Shown one piece after another: positions 38,372 to 47,236 of a stretch of 64,000 bases of DNA. The stretch's first letter is position 1. Each line of letters begins with the position of its first letter. Both the position numbers and the translations under genes were made by a program. The stretch is from Pseudomonas aylmerensis (GTDB lineage: Bacteria; Pseudomonadota; Gammaproteobacteria; Pseudomonadales; Pseudomonadaceae). The notes below the pieces were generated by a model, which had not been told where the DNA came from, made no database searches, and saw nothing but the letters and a program-made list of their open reading frames with translations. Location of the stretch: the NCBI RefSeq assembly GCF_001702265.1, contig NZ_MAUE01000012.1, forward strand, positions 194,172-258,171, written 5' to 3'.

Positions 38372-38431
38372 AACGACACAGATCAACTGTGGGCGCTGGC
38401 AAGCCAGCACCTACGGTGAATGCACTTCAAG

Positions 38432-39574
38432 TCAGGCCGGTTGTGCGGCGCCGAATGCACCTTGACGCAGCAACAGCACGACCAGGCCCAGCGAGCCCGC
38501 CGCCATCAGCAACGGCAGTGCATGCCCGCTGATCCACTGGCTGCCGGCACCGGCCACCAGAGGGCCGATCAGGCATCCGATCCCCCACAGCTGCGCCACG
38601 TGGGCATTGGCGCGCACCAGCGCGTCATCGCGGTAGCGCTCGCCGATCAGGATCAGCGACAGCGTGAACAACCCGCCGGCACTCGCCCCGAACAGCACCC
38701 ACACCGGCCAGATCAGCGGCGTGTGCATCAACAGCGGAATCGCCAGGCTCGAAACCAGCAACAGCAGCGCACAACCCAGGAACAGCGCGCGCCGTGGCAG
38801 GTAATCGGCCAACGCGCCGATGGGCAACTGCAGCAACGCATCGCCGACCACCACCGTGCTGACCATCGCCAGGGCAATCTCGGCAGTGAAGCCCTGTTGC
38901 AGGCAATACACCGGCAGCAGGGTGAGAATCATCGCCTCGAAGGCGGCGAACAGTGCCACCGCCCAGGCAATCGCCGGCAGGCTCAGGCAGAAGCGCCAAA
39001 GGTCGCCGAAGGTCACGCTGAACGAATCGGCGGTCGGCGCGCCGGAGCGTCCCAGCAACAGCAACGGCGCGACCATCAACAAGCCGACGCCGACCCAGAA
39101 ACCGTAGTCATGGTCTGTGCCAATCAGGCCCAGCAGCAACGGCCCCGACAGTTGGCTCAAGGCATAACTGCAGCCATACAGGGCCACCAGGCGACCGCGC
39201 CACTGCTCCACCACCAACTGGTTGATCCAGCTTTCACCGAGAATGAACACGATGGTCAGGATCACCCCGATCATCAGGCGCAGCACCAGCCACACCGGGT
39301 AGCTGGGCAGTATCGCCAGCAAGCCGATAGACACCGCGCCGGCCCACAGGCACAGGCGCATGAGGTTGGCGGTGCCCAGCCACGCGGCCAGCCGGCTGGA
39401 GACTTTCGCACCCAGCAGCACGCCGAAGGCCGGCATCGCCGCCATCACGCCGATGGCAAAACTGCCATAGCCCCAGCCCTCCAGGCGCAGGGATACCAAC
39501 GGCATGCTCACGCCCAGCGCCAGGCCGACGCTGAGCACCGAGGCCAGCACGGCGAAGTAAGTCGCCCAACGCAT
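38432..39574 (-). CDS. MFS transporter (YcaD-like)
   Basis: 380-residue inner-membrane permease with about 12 hydrophobic segments. Start at 39574 (MRWATYFAVLASVLSVGLALG) chosen because CAGGAG lies about 8 bases upstream. The loop between TM2 and TM3 has GAKVSSRLAAWLGTANLMR, a variant of the MFS motif A, and the TM4-5 region has GESWINQLVVEQWRGRLVALYG, diagnostic for the YcaD/MFS_1 subgroup. Substrate unknown. Convergent with the phospholipase gene, with a small inverted repeat between. Confidence 0.88.
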   Translation of the reverse strand: MRWATYFAVLASVLSVGLALGVSMPLVSLRLEGWGYGSFAIGVMAAMPAFGVLLGAKVSSRLAAWLGTANLMRLCLWAGAVSIGLLAILPSYPVWLVLRLMIGVILTIVFILGESWINQLVVEQWRGRLVALYGCSYALSQLSGPLLLGLIGTDHDYGFWVGVGLLMVAPLLLLGRSGAPTADSFSVTFGDLWRFCLSLPAIAWAVALFAAFEAMILTLLPVYCLQQGFTAEIALAMVSTVVVGDALLQLPIGALADYLPRRALFLGCALLLLVSSLAIPLLMHTPLIWPVWVLFGASAGGLFTLSLILIGERYRDDALVRANAHVAQLWGIGCLIGPLVAGAGSQWISGHALPLLMAAGSLGLVVLLLRQGAFGAAQPA

Positions 39575-39617
39575 GTCCACGCTCCTGTGGATAATTTTCG
39601 AGTTCACACAAAGCAGC

Positions 39618-39737
39618 GTGGGAGCGGGCTTATGTGGGAGCCGGGCTCGCCCGCGACGCAGGCACCTCGGTTTTTCAGTTGCACCGAGGTGATGCTATCG
39701 CCGGCAAGCCAGCGCCTACACAAGCCGGCTCCCACAT
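39618..39737. repeat. Compound REP element
   Basis: Outer arms gtgggagcgggct / gccggctcccac with an inner inverted repeat cacctcgg (39663-39670) / ccgaggtg (39684-39691). The same inner ccgaggtg occurs in the element at 61685-61762, pointing to a REP subfamily. Confidence 0.65.
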
Positions 39738-39762
39738 TTGGCCGGCGGTGTTGCCTACAGGC

Positions 39763-41256
39763 TTACAGCTTGATCCAGGTCGCCTTCAGCTCGGTGTACT
39801 TGTCGAACGCGTGCAGCGACTTGTCGCGACCATTGCCCGACTGCTTGAAACCACCAAACGGTGCAGTCATGTCGCCGCCATCGTACTGGTTGACCCACAC
39901 GCTACCGGCGCGCAGGGCTTTGGCAGTCAGGTGCGCCTTGGAGATATCCGCCGTCCACACCGCTGCGGCCAGGCCGTATTGGGTGTCGTTGGCGATGGCG
40001 ATCGCCTCTTCAGCGCTGTCGAAGGTGATCACCGAGAGCACCGGGCCAAAAATTTCTTCCTGGGCGATCTTCATGGCGTTGGTCACACCGTCGAAAATCG
40101 TCGGCTCGACGTAGGTGCCGCCGGTTTCTTCCAGGGTGCGCTTGCCGCCCGCCACCAGCTTGGCGCCGTCAGCATGGCCGGCTTCGATGTACGAGAGCAC
40201 GGTGTTCATCTGCTGGGTGTCCACCAATGCGCCGACGTTGGTCGCCGGGTCCAGCGGATTGCCCGGCTTCCAGCCTTTGAGGGCCTCGATTACCAGCGGC
40301 AGGAATTTATCCTTGATGGAGCGCTCGACGAGCAGGCGCGAACCCGCGGTGCAGACTTCGCCCTGGTTGAAGGCGATCGCCCCGGCGGCGGATTCGGCGG
40401 CGGCTTGCAGGTCCGGCGCATCGGCAAACACGATGTTCGGGCTCTTGCCACCGGCTTCCAGCCACACGCGCTTCATGTTCGACTCGCCGGAGCGGATCAA
40501 CAGCTGCTTGGCGATCTTGGTGGAACCGGTGAACACCAGAGTGTCGACGTCCATGTGCAGCGCCAGCGCGTTGCCCACTGTATGGCCGTAGCCCGGCAGC
40601 ACGTTGAAAACGCCTTTCGGAATACCGGCTTCAACGGCCAGGGCCGCGATGCGAATGGCGGTCAGCGGGGACTTTTCGGACGGCTTGAGGATGACCGAGT
40701 TACCGGTGGACAGCGCCGGGCCGAGTTTCCAGCAGGCCATCATCAGCGGGAAGTTCCACGGCACGATGGCACCGACCACGCCCACTGGCTCGCGGGTCAC
40801 CAGGCCCAGTTGATCGTGCGGGGTGGCGGCGACTTCGTCGTAGATCTTGTCGATCGCCTCGCCGCTCCAGCTCAGCGCGTTGGCAGCGCCGGGCACGTCG
40901 ATGCCGAGGGAGTCACTGATGGGCTTGCCCATGTCGAGGGTTTCGAGCAGCGCCAGCTCTTCGGCATTGTCCTTGAGCAGCGCGGCGAAACGAATCATCG
41001 CGGCTTTGCGCTTGGCCGGTGCAAGGCGCGACCACACACCGGAATTGAAGGTGGCGCGGGCATTTTCTACCGCACGCTGGGCGTCGGCGACGTCACAGCT
41101 GGCAACGGTGGCCAGCAGGCGGCCATCGACCGGGCTGATGCATTCGAAGGTGTCGCCGGAAGCGGCGGCGGTGTATTCGCCGTTGATGTAGGCGCGACCT
41201 TCGATCTTCAGATCCTTGGCGCGTTGTTCCCAGTCGGCACGGGTCAGGGTGGTCAT
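39763..41256 (-). CDS. kauB: Gamma-aminobutyraldehyde-type aldehyde dehydrogenase (KauB/PauC)
   Basis: 497-residue NAD(P)-dependent dehydrogenase oxidising aldehydes from polyamine catabolism to acids. Catalytic cysteine C302 in FNQGEVCTAGSR, general base E267 in LEAGGKSPNIVF, Rossmann glycine motif FTGSTKIAKQL at about 243-252, and AIVPWNFP. The arrangement MTTLTRADWEQRAKDLKIEGRAYING matches KauB/PuuC/PauC. It takes aldehydes from amine oxidases such as the enzyme at 33632. Expression is probably under PauR. GAGGAGG lies before the ATG. Convergent with the MFS gene across a REP element. Confidence 0.92.
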   Translation of the reverse strand: MTTLTRADWEQRAKDLKIEGRAYINGEYTAAASGDTFECISPVDGRLLATVASCDVADAQRAVENARATFNSGVWSRLAPAKRKAAMIRFAALLKDNAEELALLETLDMGKPISDSLGIDVPGAANALSWSGEAIDKIYDEVAATPHDQLGLVTREPVGVVGAIVPWNFPLMMACWKLGPALSTGNSVILKPSEKSPLTAIRIAALAVEAGIPKGVFNVLPGYGHTVGNALALHMDVDTLVFTGSTKIAKQLLIRSGESNMKRVWLEAGGKSPNIVFADAPDLQAAAESAAGAIAFNQGEVCTAGSRLLVERSIKDKFLPLVIEALKGWKPGNPLDPATNVGALVDTQQMNTVLSYIEAGHADGAKLVAGGKRTLEETGGTYVEPTIFDGVTNAMKIAQEEIFGPVLSVITFDSAEEAIAIANDTQYGLAAAVWTADISKAHLTAKALRAGSVWVNQYDGGDMTAPFGGFKQSGNGRDKSLHAFDKYTELKATWIKL

Positions 41257-41486
41257 GCGAGTGTCCTCCTCTTATTGAATACAAGGGCCAGGTGATGTCC
41301 CCCGGCAGCCTCAAAGAATTCTTGCCCGGCCAGCCTGCTGTTCGGCTCAAGGCGGCTACCACCCTAAACCAGCGGCTGGGGATGTTTCAATATATTTGAC
41401 ATAACGCCGGTAAACGCCCTTGCGATGTTCATTTTAATAAACATAGACTTTGGGCTCTCCAACCGCAGGCCAGACGGGACACGCAC
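41257..41486. promoter_or_regulatory. Divergent gap aldehyde dehydrogenase / cupin
   Basis: 230-bp gap with divergent starts. AT-rich sequence gtttcaatatatttgacataac (41384-41405) is a plausible promoter and repressor site, and atgttcattttaataaacat (41424-41443) is a perfect palindromic arm pair (atgtt-/-aacat with an A/T-rich centre). PauR binding is plausible but I know no consensus to test. Confidence 0.45.
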
Positions 41487-41849
41487 ATGAGCATCCAGGA
41501 CATCGTCGACTTCAGCCAGGCCAATACCGCCCCAGACCGCTACCGCCCCGCCGCGGAAAAAATCCTCAAGGGCGACCCCGAACAAACGATCTACAACCAC
41601 TACAACAGCCCGTGCGGCCAGATGAGTGCCGGGGTCTGGGAAGGTGAAGTCGGGCAATGGAAGGTCAACTACACCGAGCACGAGTACTGCGAGATCGTGC
41701 AGGGTGTTTCCGTGCTGCGCGATGCCGAGGGCAACGCCAAGACCTTGCGCGCCGGCGACCGATTCGTGATCCCCGCCGGCTTCAGCGGCACTTGGGAAGT
41801 GCTGGAGCCGTGCCGCAAGATCTACGTGGTGTTCGAGCAGAAAGCCTGA
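41487..41849 (+). CDS. Cupin-domain protein (DUF861/EutQ-like)
   Basis: 120-residue single-domain cupin: EHEYCEIVQGVSVLRDAEG gives the first cupin motif and GDRFVIPAGFSGTWEVLEPCRKIYVVFE the second. The family (pfam Cupin_3) often binds or senses (S)-ureidoglycine or amino-nitrogen compounds, yet several members have unknown function. The gene is divergent from the aldehyde dehydrogenase and the same pairing exists in P. aeruginosa (PA5311/PA5312), suggesting amine metabolism. Metal ligands are not fully evident (few histidines), so catalysis is doubtful. A bidirectional terminator follows. Confidence 0.83.
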   Translation: MSIQDIVDFSQANTAPDRYRPAAEKILKGDPEQTIYNHYNSPCGQMSAGVWEGEVGQWKVNYTEHEYCEIVQGVSVLRDAEGNAKTLRAGDRFVIPAGFSGTWEVLEPCRKIYVVFEQKA

Positions 41850-41866
41850 TCCGGCAAATCCGAGGC

Positions 41867-41901
41867 AAAAAAAAGCCCGTATCGTGAGATACGGGCTTTT
41901 T
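41867..41901. terminator. Bidirectional terminator between cupin gene and rpmG
   Basis: Perfect stem aagcccgtatc / gatacgggctt with a gtga loop and flanking A and T runs. It ends both the cupin transcript (+) and the rpmB-rpmG transcript (-). Confidence 0.92.
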
Positions 41902-41919
41902 CACAAGGAGGAAAATCAA

Positions 41920-42075
41920 TTACTTGATTTTGCCTTCTTTGTAGATCACGTGCTTGCGAACGCGCGGGTCGAACATTTTCTTTTCGAGCTTGTCCGGGGT
42001 AGTACGCTTGTTCTTGTCGGTAGTGTAGAAGTGACCAGTACCGGCGCTAGAGATCATTCGAATCAATTCACGCAT
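41920..42075 (-). CDS. rpmG: 50S ribosomal protein L33
   Basis: 51-residue ribosomal protein. Sequence [29 protein letters not shown] then [22 protein letters not shown], the E. coli-type L33 end. It has no cysteines, so it is the C-minus (zinc-independent) form. It lies 11 bases downstream of rpmB in the usual rpmB-rpmG operon. GGAGC precedes the ATG. Confidence 0.97.
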   Translation of the reverse strand: MRELIRMISSAGTGHFYTTDKNKRTTPDKLEKKMFDPRVRKHVIYKEGKIK

Positions 42076-42086
42076 GATAGAGCTCC

Positions 42087-42320
42087 TTAGATCTTGCCAG
42101 CGGCGCGGATTTCGGCCAGCACGACAGTAATGCCACGCTTGTCGATGATGCGCATGCCTTTGGCGGATACGCGCAGGCGTACAAAACGTTTCTCTTCTTC
42201 AACCCAGAAGCGGTGATGCTGCAGGTTCGGCAGGAAACGACGACGGGTTTTGTTATTTGCGTGGGAAATGTTATTCCCAGTCACCGGACCCTTACCGGTA
42301 ACTTGACAGACTCTCGACAT
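42087..42320 (-). CDS. rpmB: 50S ribosomal protein L28
   Basis: 77-residue protein of the large subunit. The N-terminal [34 protein letters not shown] and [26 protein letters not shown] are nearly E. coli-like. A single cysteine means no zinc ribbon. First gene of rpmB-rpmG; GAGGGC lies before the ATG. A strong promoter is expected in the 458-bp gap upstream. Confidence 0.97.
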   Translation of the reverse strand: MSRVCQVTGKGPVTGNNISHANNKTRRRFLPNLQHHRFWVEEEKRFVRLRVSAKGMRIIDKRGITVVLAEIRAAGKI

Positions 42321-42778
42321 GCCTCAGCCCTCTAAAACCACATGCCCAACCCGGCATGGGTTGGCCGCTTAATCTCTCAGTCATTTGGCGCCAGGCGCCG
42401 CGTTTCTTTAGGGTCTTACCGGCTACACCTACAAGCGAAGGAACCGGGCCCCTAGAAAAGAGCGCTGCTTTATACCAGAAAGACCCCAGTGCAACAACAG
42501 CCCGTGTGTTTTTCCCGGCGTAAATCTCGGCGACAGACGCCCGAACCGTTGCCAGGAGGGGCCGCTGCAACAGCCGACCGCTCGTCGCACAGAATGATTT
42601 ACAGCGGCATTGCGCGCGGCAAAGCGCACGACGAAACACGCTGAGGCGCCATCAAAACAGCATTTGAGGCAAAAGCACAGGCAAAAATGGGCTAGTCATT
42701 TATCCGGCAGACCACTACGGTAGGACTTTTCCAGACTGCACTCGCAGATGGGCCTTCGATCTGCAAAGGAAACCGAAC
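42321..42778. promoter_or_regulatory. 458-bp gap rpmB / peptide-binding protein
   Basis: Must contain divergent promoters for rpmB and the binding-protein gene. No gene is convincing: reading frames at 42292-42639 (-) and 42715-42921 (-) have non-typical composition and overlap real genes. agaaccggg/cccctag-type GC clusters and aaaagagcgctgcttt (42455-42471) are seen, but no clear hairpin with a T-run. Confidence 0.4.
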
Positions 42779-44371
42779 ATGCGCCTCGCTGCCCTACCGC
42801 TATTGCTAGCCCCTCTATTTATCGCGCCGCTGGCATCTGCCGCCAGCAACCTGAGCGTCTGCACCGAGGCCAGCCCCGAAGGGTTTGATGTGGTGCAATA
42901 CAACTCGTTGACCACCACCAACGCCTCGGCCGACGTGCTGATGAACCGCCTGGTGGACTACGACGCCGCCAGCGGCAAACTGGTGCCCAGCCTGGCGGAC
43001 AGCTGGGAAGTCTCGCCAGACGGCCTGACCTACACGTTCAAGCTGCACCCGGAGGTGAAATTCCATCGCACCGACTACTTCACCCCAAGCCGCACACTGA
43101 CCGCCGAAGACGTGCGTTTCAGCTTCGAGCGCATGCTCGACCCGGCCAACCCATGGCACCAGATCGCCCAGAGCGGTTTCCCGCATGCGCAGTCCCTGCA
43201 ATTGCCCACGCTGGTGAAGAAGATCGACGCCCTCGACCCGCTGACCGTGCGCTTTACCCTGGACCACGCCGACTCCACCTTCCTCGCTGCCCTGAGCATG
43301 GGCTTTGCCTCTATCTACCCGGCCGAATACGCCGACAAACTGCTCAAGGCCGGCACCCCGGAAAAACTCAACAGCCAGCCAATCGGTACCGGCCCGTTTA
43401 TCTTCAGCCGTTTCCAGAAAGACGCCGTGGTGCGCTACAAGGCCAACCCGGACTACTTCGCCGGCAAACCGGCTGTGGATAACTTGATCTTCGCCATTAC
43501 CCCGGACGCCAACGTGCGCCTGCAGAAATTGCACCGCGATGAATGCCAGATCGCCCTGTCGCCCAAGCCCCTGGATGTCGGCGAGGCCGAGAAGGATCCC
43601 GCACTCAAGGTGGAAAAGACTGCCGCGTTCATGACCGCCTTCGTCGCCATCAACAGCCAGCACCCACCGCTGGACAAGCCCGAAGTGCGCCAGGCGATCA
43701 ACCTGGCCTTCGACAAGGCCAGCTACCTCAAGGCCGTGTTTGAAGGCACCGCCGAAGCCGCCAACGGCCCCTACCCGCCCAACACCTGGAGCTACGCCAA
43801 GGACCTGCCGGGTTATCCACAGGACCTCGCCAAGGCCAAGGCACTGCTGGATCGCGCCGGCCTCAAGGACGGCTTCAAGACCACGATCTGGACACGCCCC
43901 ACCGGCAGCCTGCTGAACCCCAACCCTAACCTCGGCGCGCAATTGCTGCAGGCTGACCTGGCCAAGGTCGGCATCCAGGCCGAGATTCGCGTGATCGAAT
44001 GGGGCGAACTGATTCGCCGCGCCAAGGCCGGCGAGCACGACCTGCTGTTCATGGGCTGGGCCGGCGACAACGGCGACCCGGATAACTTCCTGACTCCGCA
44101 GTTCTCGTGCGCGGCGGTAAAATCCGGCACCAACTTCGCCCGCTACTGCGACCCGGCGCTGGACAAGCTGATCAGCGCCGGCAAGACCACCAACGAGCAA
44201 GGCGTGCGCAGCAAGCTGTATCAGCAGGCCCAGGCACAGATCCAGCAGCAGGCACTGTGGCTACCGCTGGCACACCCGACGGCGTTTGCCCTGGCGCGCA
44301 AGAACGTCGAGGGATACCAGGTGAGCCCGTTCGGGCGCCAGGATTTCTCCAAGGTCAGCGTGAAACCTTGA
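42779..44371 (+). CDS. ABC-transporter periplasmic peptide-binding protein (DppA/OppA family)
   Basis: 530-residue SBP family 5 protein. Cleavable signal peptide MRLAALPLLLAPLFIAPLASA then ASNLSVCTEASPEGFD. Family sequence: LADSWEVSPDGLTYTFKLHPEVKFH, FKTTIWTRP, LLFMGWAGDNGDPDNFLTPQFSC. Cysteine pairs at the ends resemble DppA. It should bind di- or oligopeptides or heme/glutathione and feed a permease, but no permease or ATPase genes are next to it, so it probably shares one elsewhere in the genome. AAGGAAA precedes the ATG. Confidence 0.9.
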   Translation: MRLAALPLLLAPLFIAPLASAASNLSVCTEASPEGFDVVQYNSLTTTNASADVLMNRLVDYDAASGKLVPSLADSWEVSPDGLTYTFKLHPEVKFHRTDYFTPSRTLTAEDVRFSFERMLDPANPWHQIAQSGFPHAQSLQLPTLVKKIDALDPLTVRFTLDHADSTFLAALSMGFASIYPAEYADKLLKAGTPEKLNSQPIGTGPFIFSRFQKDAVVRYKANPDYFAGKPAVDNLIFAITPDANVRLQKLHRDECQIALSPKPLDVGEAEKDPALKVEKTAAFMTAFVAINSQHPPLDKPEVRQAINLAFDKASYLKAVFEGTAEAANGPYPPNTWSYAKDLPGYPQDLAKAKALLDRAGLKDGFKTTIWTRPTGSLLNPNPNLGAQLLQADLAKVGIQAEIRVIEWGELIRRAKAGEHDLLFMGWAGDNGDPDNFLTPQFSCAAVKSGTNFARYCDPALDKLISAGKTTNEQGVRSKLYQQAQAQIQQQALWLPLAHPTAFALARKNVEGYQVSPFGRQDFSKVSVKP

Positions 44372-44379
44372 CCATCCTC

Positions 44380-44477
44380 TTGTAGAAGCCGAGTTGCCGA
44401 CGATGGCGTCCGTTAAATCCCTGGTGATTTTGCGGATGTCATCGCCAGCACGCCGGCGCCTGCTGAAAGCGCCTACA
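44380..44477. repeat. Degenerate REP pair
   Basis: tgtagaagccgagttgccgacgatgg and catcgccagcacgccggcgcc ... gcctaca are decayed inverted arms. The right end overlaps the radC stop codon at 44473-44475. Confidence 0.5.
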
Positions 44478-45147
44478 TCCATCCATATTCGGCCATCGAC
44501 AGTGGGTCGCCATCGCCCACGATGATGTGATCCAGCACCCGCACATCCACCACCTCCAGGGCTTTTTGCAGCAGCTTGGTCAATTTTCGATCAGCCGCGC
44601 TGGGCTCCACGCTCCCCGATGGATGGTTGTGGCACAAGATCAAGGCCGCAGCGTTGTACGCCAGGGCGCGCTTCACCACCTGCCGGGGATAAACGGTCGC
44701 GGCGTCGATAGTGCCCTGGGACAGCGCCTCGAAACCCAGCACCCGGTGCTTTGAATCCAGGAACAGGCAGCCGAAGATCTCGTGGGGTTCATGACGCAAC
44801 AGGGCCTTGAGGTAATCGCGCACCGCCACCGGATTTTCCAGCACCGAGTCGCTGCGCAGCCGCTCGGCCAGATGCCGTCGGGACATTTCCAGCACGGCCT
44901 GCAATTGCGCAAACTTCGCCGGGCCGAGGCCCAGATGCTGGCTGAACAGCGTCTGGCTGGCTTCCAGCAGCGGGCGCAGACCGCCAAATTGCGCCAACAG
45001 ATGGCGCGCCAGGTCCACTGCACTCCTGCCAGAAACCCCGGTCCGCAGGAAGATTGCCAGCAACTCGGCGTCGGACAGACTCGCCGCCCCCCACTCCAGA
45101 AGTTTCTCCCGCGGCCGTTCTGCCAATGGCCAATCGCGAATACTCAT
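44473..45147 (-). CDS. radC: RadC family JAB/MPN-domain protein
   Basis: 224 residues. N-terminal helix-hairpin-helix-like part ([27 protein letters not shown]), C-terminal JAMM metalloprotease-fold domain with H173, H175 (HNHPSG) and D186, the zinc ligands, plus the upstream glutamate in GFEALSQGT. The long-claimed DNA repair role of RadC was withdrawn for E. coli; actual function is uncertain, perhaps linked to recombination or competence. Divergent from coaBC with 154 bp between starts, a widely conserved arrangement. Confidence 0.95.
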   Translation of the reverse strand: MSIRDWPLAERPREKLLEWGAASLSDAELLAIFLRTGVSGRSAVDLARHLLAQFGGLRPLLEASQTLFSQHLGLGPAKFAQLQAVLEMSRRHLAERLRSDSVLENPVAVRDYLKALLRHEPHEIFGCLFLDSKHRVLGFEALSQGTIDAATVYPRQVVKRALAYNAAALILCHNHPSGSVEPSAADRKLTKLLQKALEVVDVRVLDHIIVGDGDPLSMAEYGWM

Positions 45148-45301
45148 CTCACCTCCCTCTCCCTATGCGCCACATGTACGCCGCTGTTGCACGGCAGGCG
45201 CTGTGTTATCGTAGGCCCTCTTTTTTGCATGCGATTTCACCTGGGGAGGGGGCATCGCACGCGTCACTGAACTGGCATCACTGAACTGGAAAGGCAAACC
45301 A

Positions 45302-46510
45302 ATGCAGCGTCTGTATCGGAAACGCATCGTTCTCGGCGTCGGCGGCGGCATTGCCGCCTACAAGAGCGCAGAGCTGGTCCGCCGGCTCCTGGACCAGGGC
45401 GCCGAAGTGCGCGTGGTCATGACCCGCGGCGGCAGTGAGTTCATCACCCCGCTGACCATGCAGGCCTTGTCCGGGCACCCGGTTCACCTGGACCTGCTGG
45501 ACCCGGCAGCCGAAGCTGCCATGGGCCATATCGAGCTGGCCAAATGGGCCGACCTGGTACTGATCGCCCCGGCCACTGCCGACCTGATCGCCCGCCTGGC
45601 CCAGGGCATCGCCGATGACCTGCTGACCACCCTGGTACTGGCCACCGACGCCACCGTCGCCATCGCCCCGGCCATGAACCAGGCCATGTGGCGCGACCCG
45701 GCCACCCAAGCCAATACTCAACTCCTGCAAAGCCGTGGCCTCAAGGTGTTCGGCCCGGCCTCCGGCAGCCAGGCCTGCGGCGACGTCGGCATGGGCCGCA
45801 TGCTCGAAGCCACTGACCTGGCGCTGTGCGCCGCCGAGTGCTTCCAGCACCTGGCCCTGACCGGCAAGCACGTGCTGATCACCGCCGGCCCGACCCAGGA
45901 AAACATCGACCCGGTGCGCTACATCACCAACCATAGCTCAGGAAAAATGGGCTTCGCACTGGCCGAAGCCGCGGTCGAGGCAGGCGCACGCGTCACCCTG
46001 ATCACCGGTCCGGTGCATTTGCCGACCCCCGATCGCGTCACGCGAATCGACGTAGTCAGCGCGCGGGACATGCTGGCGGCCTGCGAGGCGGCCATTCCCT
46101 GTGATTTGTTTATCGCTTCCGCTGCGGTTGCAGACTACCGCCCGGAAGTCGTCGCCCCGCAAAAGCTCAAGAAAGACCCTACGAGCGGTGACGGCCTGCT
46201 CCTGCAAATGGTGCGTAACCCGGACATCCTGGCCACCATCGCCACGCGTGCGGACCGTCCGTTCAGCGTCGGCTTTGCCGCCGAGACCGAGCACCTGCTG
46301 GACTACGCCGCACGCAAACTGAAAGACAAAAACCTCGACCTGATCGTTGCCAATGATGTCGCCAACCCGAGCATCGGCTTCAACAGCGAGGAAAATGCCA
46401 TCAGCGTGATCGACCGCGAGTTGCACGCCACCGTTTTCGCCCAGACCAGCAAGGGCAAGATTGCCCGCCAACTGATCTCTTTTATCGCCCAACGGCTGAA
46501 CCAGGTTTAA
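45302..46510 (+). CDS. coaBC: Bifunctional phosphopantothenoylcysteine decarboxylase / phosphopantothenate-cysteine ligase
   Basis: 402 residues, two steps of coenzyme A synthesis. The N-terminal CoaC flavodoxin-like domain (1-190) binds FMN through [14 protein letters not shown] and carries the decarboxylase cysteine C159 in [11 protein letters not shown]. The C-terminal CoaB domain starts [27 protein letters not shown] and uses CTP. The order radC (opposite strand), coaBC, dut is conserved in proteobacteria. 5 bp before dut. Confidence 0.97.
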   Translation: MQRLYRKRIVLGVGGGIAAYKSAELVRRLLDQGAEVRVVMTRGGSEFITPLTMQALSGHPVHLDLLDPAAEAAMGHIELAKWADLVLIAPATADLIARLAQGIADDLLTTLVLATDATVAIAPAMNQAMWRDPATQANTQLLQSRGLKVFGPASGSQACGDVGMGRMLEATDLALCAAECFQHLALTGKHVLITAGPTQENIDPVRYITNHSSGKMGFALAEAAVEAGARVTLITGPVHLPTPDRVTRIDVVSARDMLAACEAAIPCDLFIASAAVADYRPEVVAPQKLKKDPTSGDGLLLQMVRNPDILATIATRADRPFSVGFAAETEHLLDYAARKLKDKNLDLIVANDVANPSIGFNSEENAISVIDRELHATVFAQTSKGKIARQLISFIAQRLNQV

Positions 46511-46515
46511 TTTCC

Positions 46516-46971
46516 ATGCACGCTTTGCAAGCCAAGATCCTCGACCCACGCATCGGCACCGACTTCCCACTGCCGGCCTACGCCACCCCGGGCTCCGCCG
46601 GCCTGGACCTGCGCGCCATGCTCAAGGAAGACACCGTCCTCGAGCCGGGCCAGACCATCCTGATTCCCACCGGCCTGTCGATCTACGTCGGCGACCCAGG
46701 CCTGGCGGCGCTGATCCTGCCGCGTTCCGGCCTGGGCCACAAACACGGGATCGTGCTGGGTAACCTGGTCGGCCTGATCGACTCCGACTACCAAGGCGAG
46801 CTGATGGTGTCGTGCTGGAACCGTGGCCAGACCGCGTTCAACATCGCGGTCGGCGAGCGCATTGCCCAACTGGTGCTGGTGCCCGTGGTGCAGGCGCATT
46901 TCGAACTGGTTGAGCAATTCGATGAAACACAACGTGGCGCAGGGGGGTTTGGGCATTCCGGCAGTCACTGA
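46516..46971 (+). CDS. dut: Deoxyuridine 5'-triphosphate nucleotidohydrolase (dUTPase)
   Basis: 151-residue trimeric dUTPase removing dUTP and providing dUMP for thymidylate synthesis. Motif 1 is [10 protein letters not shown], motif 2 [10 protein letters not shown], motif 3 [11 protein letters not shown] with the catalytic aspartate, motif 4 [10 protein letters not shown], motif 5 [10 protein letters not shown]. Complete. It starts 5 bases after coaBC, so cotranscribed. algC follows after a 265-bp gap that has its own promoter. Confidence 0.97.
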   Translation: MHALQAKILDPRIGTDFPLPAYATPGSAGLDLRAMLKEDTVLEPGQTILIPTGLSIYVGDPGLAALILPRSGLGHKHGIVLGNLVGLIDSDYQGELMVSCWNRGQTAFNIAVGERIAQLVLVPVVQAHFELVEQFDETQRGAGGFGHSGSH

Positions 46972-47236
46972 CTAAGCTGATTCTGGCCGGGCGTCACTGC
47001 CCGGCTCGACGCCCACCGCAAGGCTTTTCAGGACGAAGAATGCGCGGACTTAATCATCAAGATTTCCCCTTTGAAATCAATGCATTACGGCATAGAACAG
47101 TCGGATCGCAAGCGCCGATGGCATTTTTGCACCACGAACTCTCTGCCGAAAACACCGTCATACCCTTCAGTTTGAGCCTGCCGGTCCGCCACTTTAAGGC
47201 CAGCCTTGCCCCCTTCAGATGGAGTTTCCCCCCGCG
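46972..47236. promoter_or_regulatory. algC upstream region
   Basis: 265 bp before algC. In P. aeruginosa this region holds sigma-factor and AlgR sites. Here only partial AlgR-like hexamers are seen (ggacgaag at 47032-47039, accgtcat at 47154-47161). A 66-codon frame at 47040-47240 lacks conserved features and is dismissed. ErsA-type sRNA targeting cannot be judged. Confidence 0.4.

Noticed and set aside
42292..42639. 115-codon minus-strand frame upstream of rpmB
   Set aside because: It overlaps the start of rpmB out of frame and has an atypical Cys/Arg composition.
47112..47130. tggcatttttgca element as a sigma-54 site for algC
   Set aside because: GG-GC spacing is three bases too short for a -24/-12 promoter.
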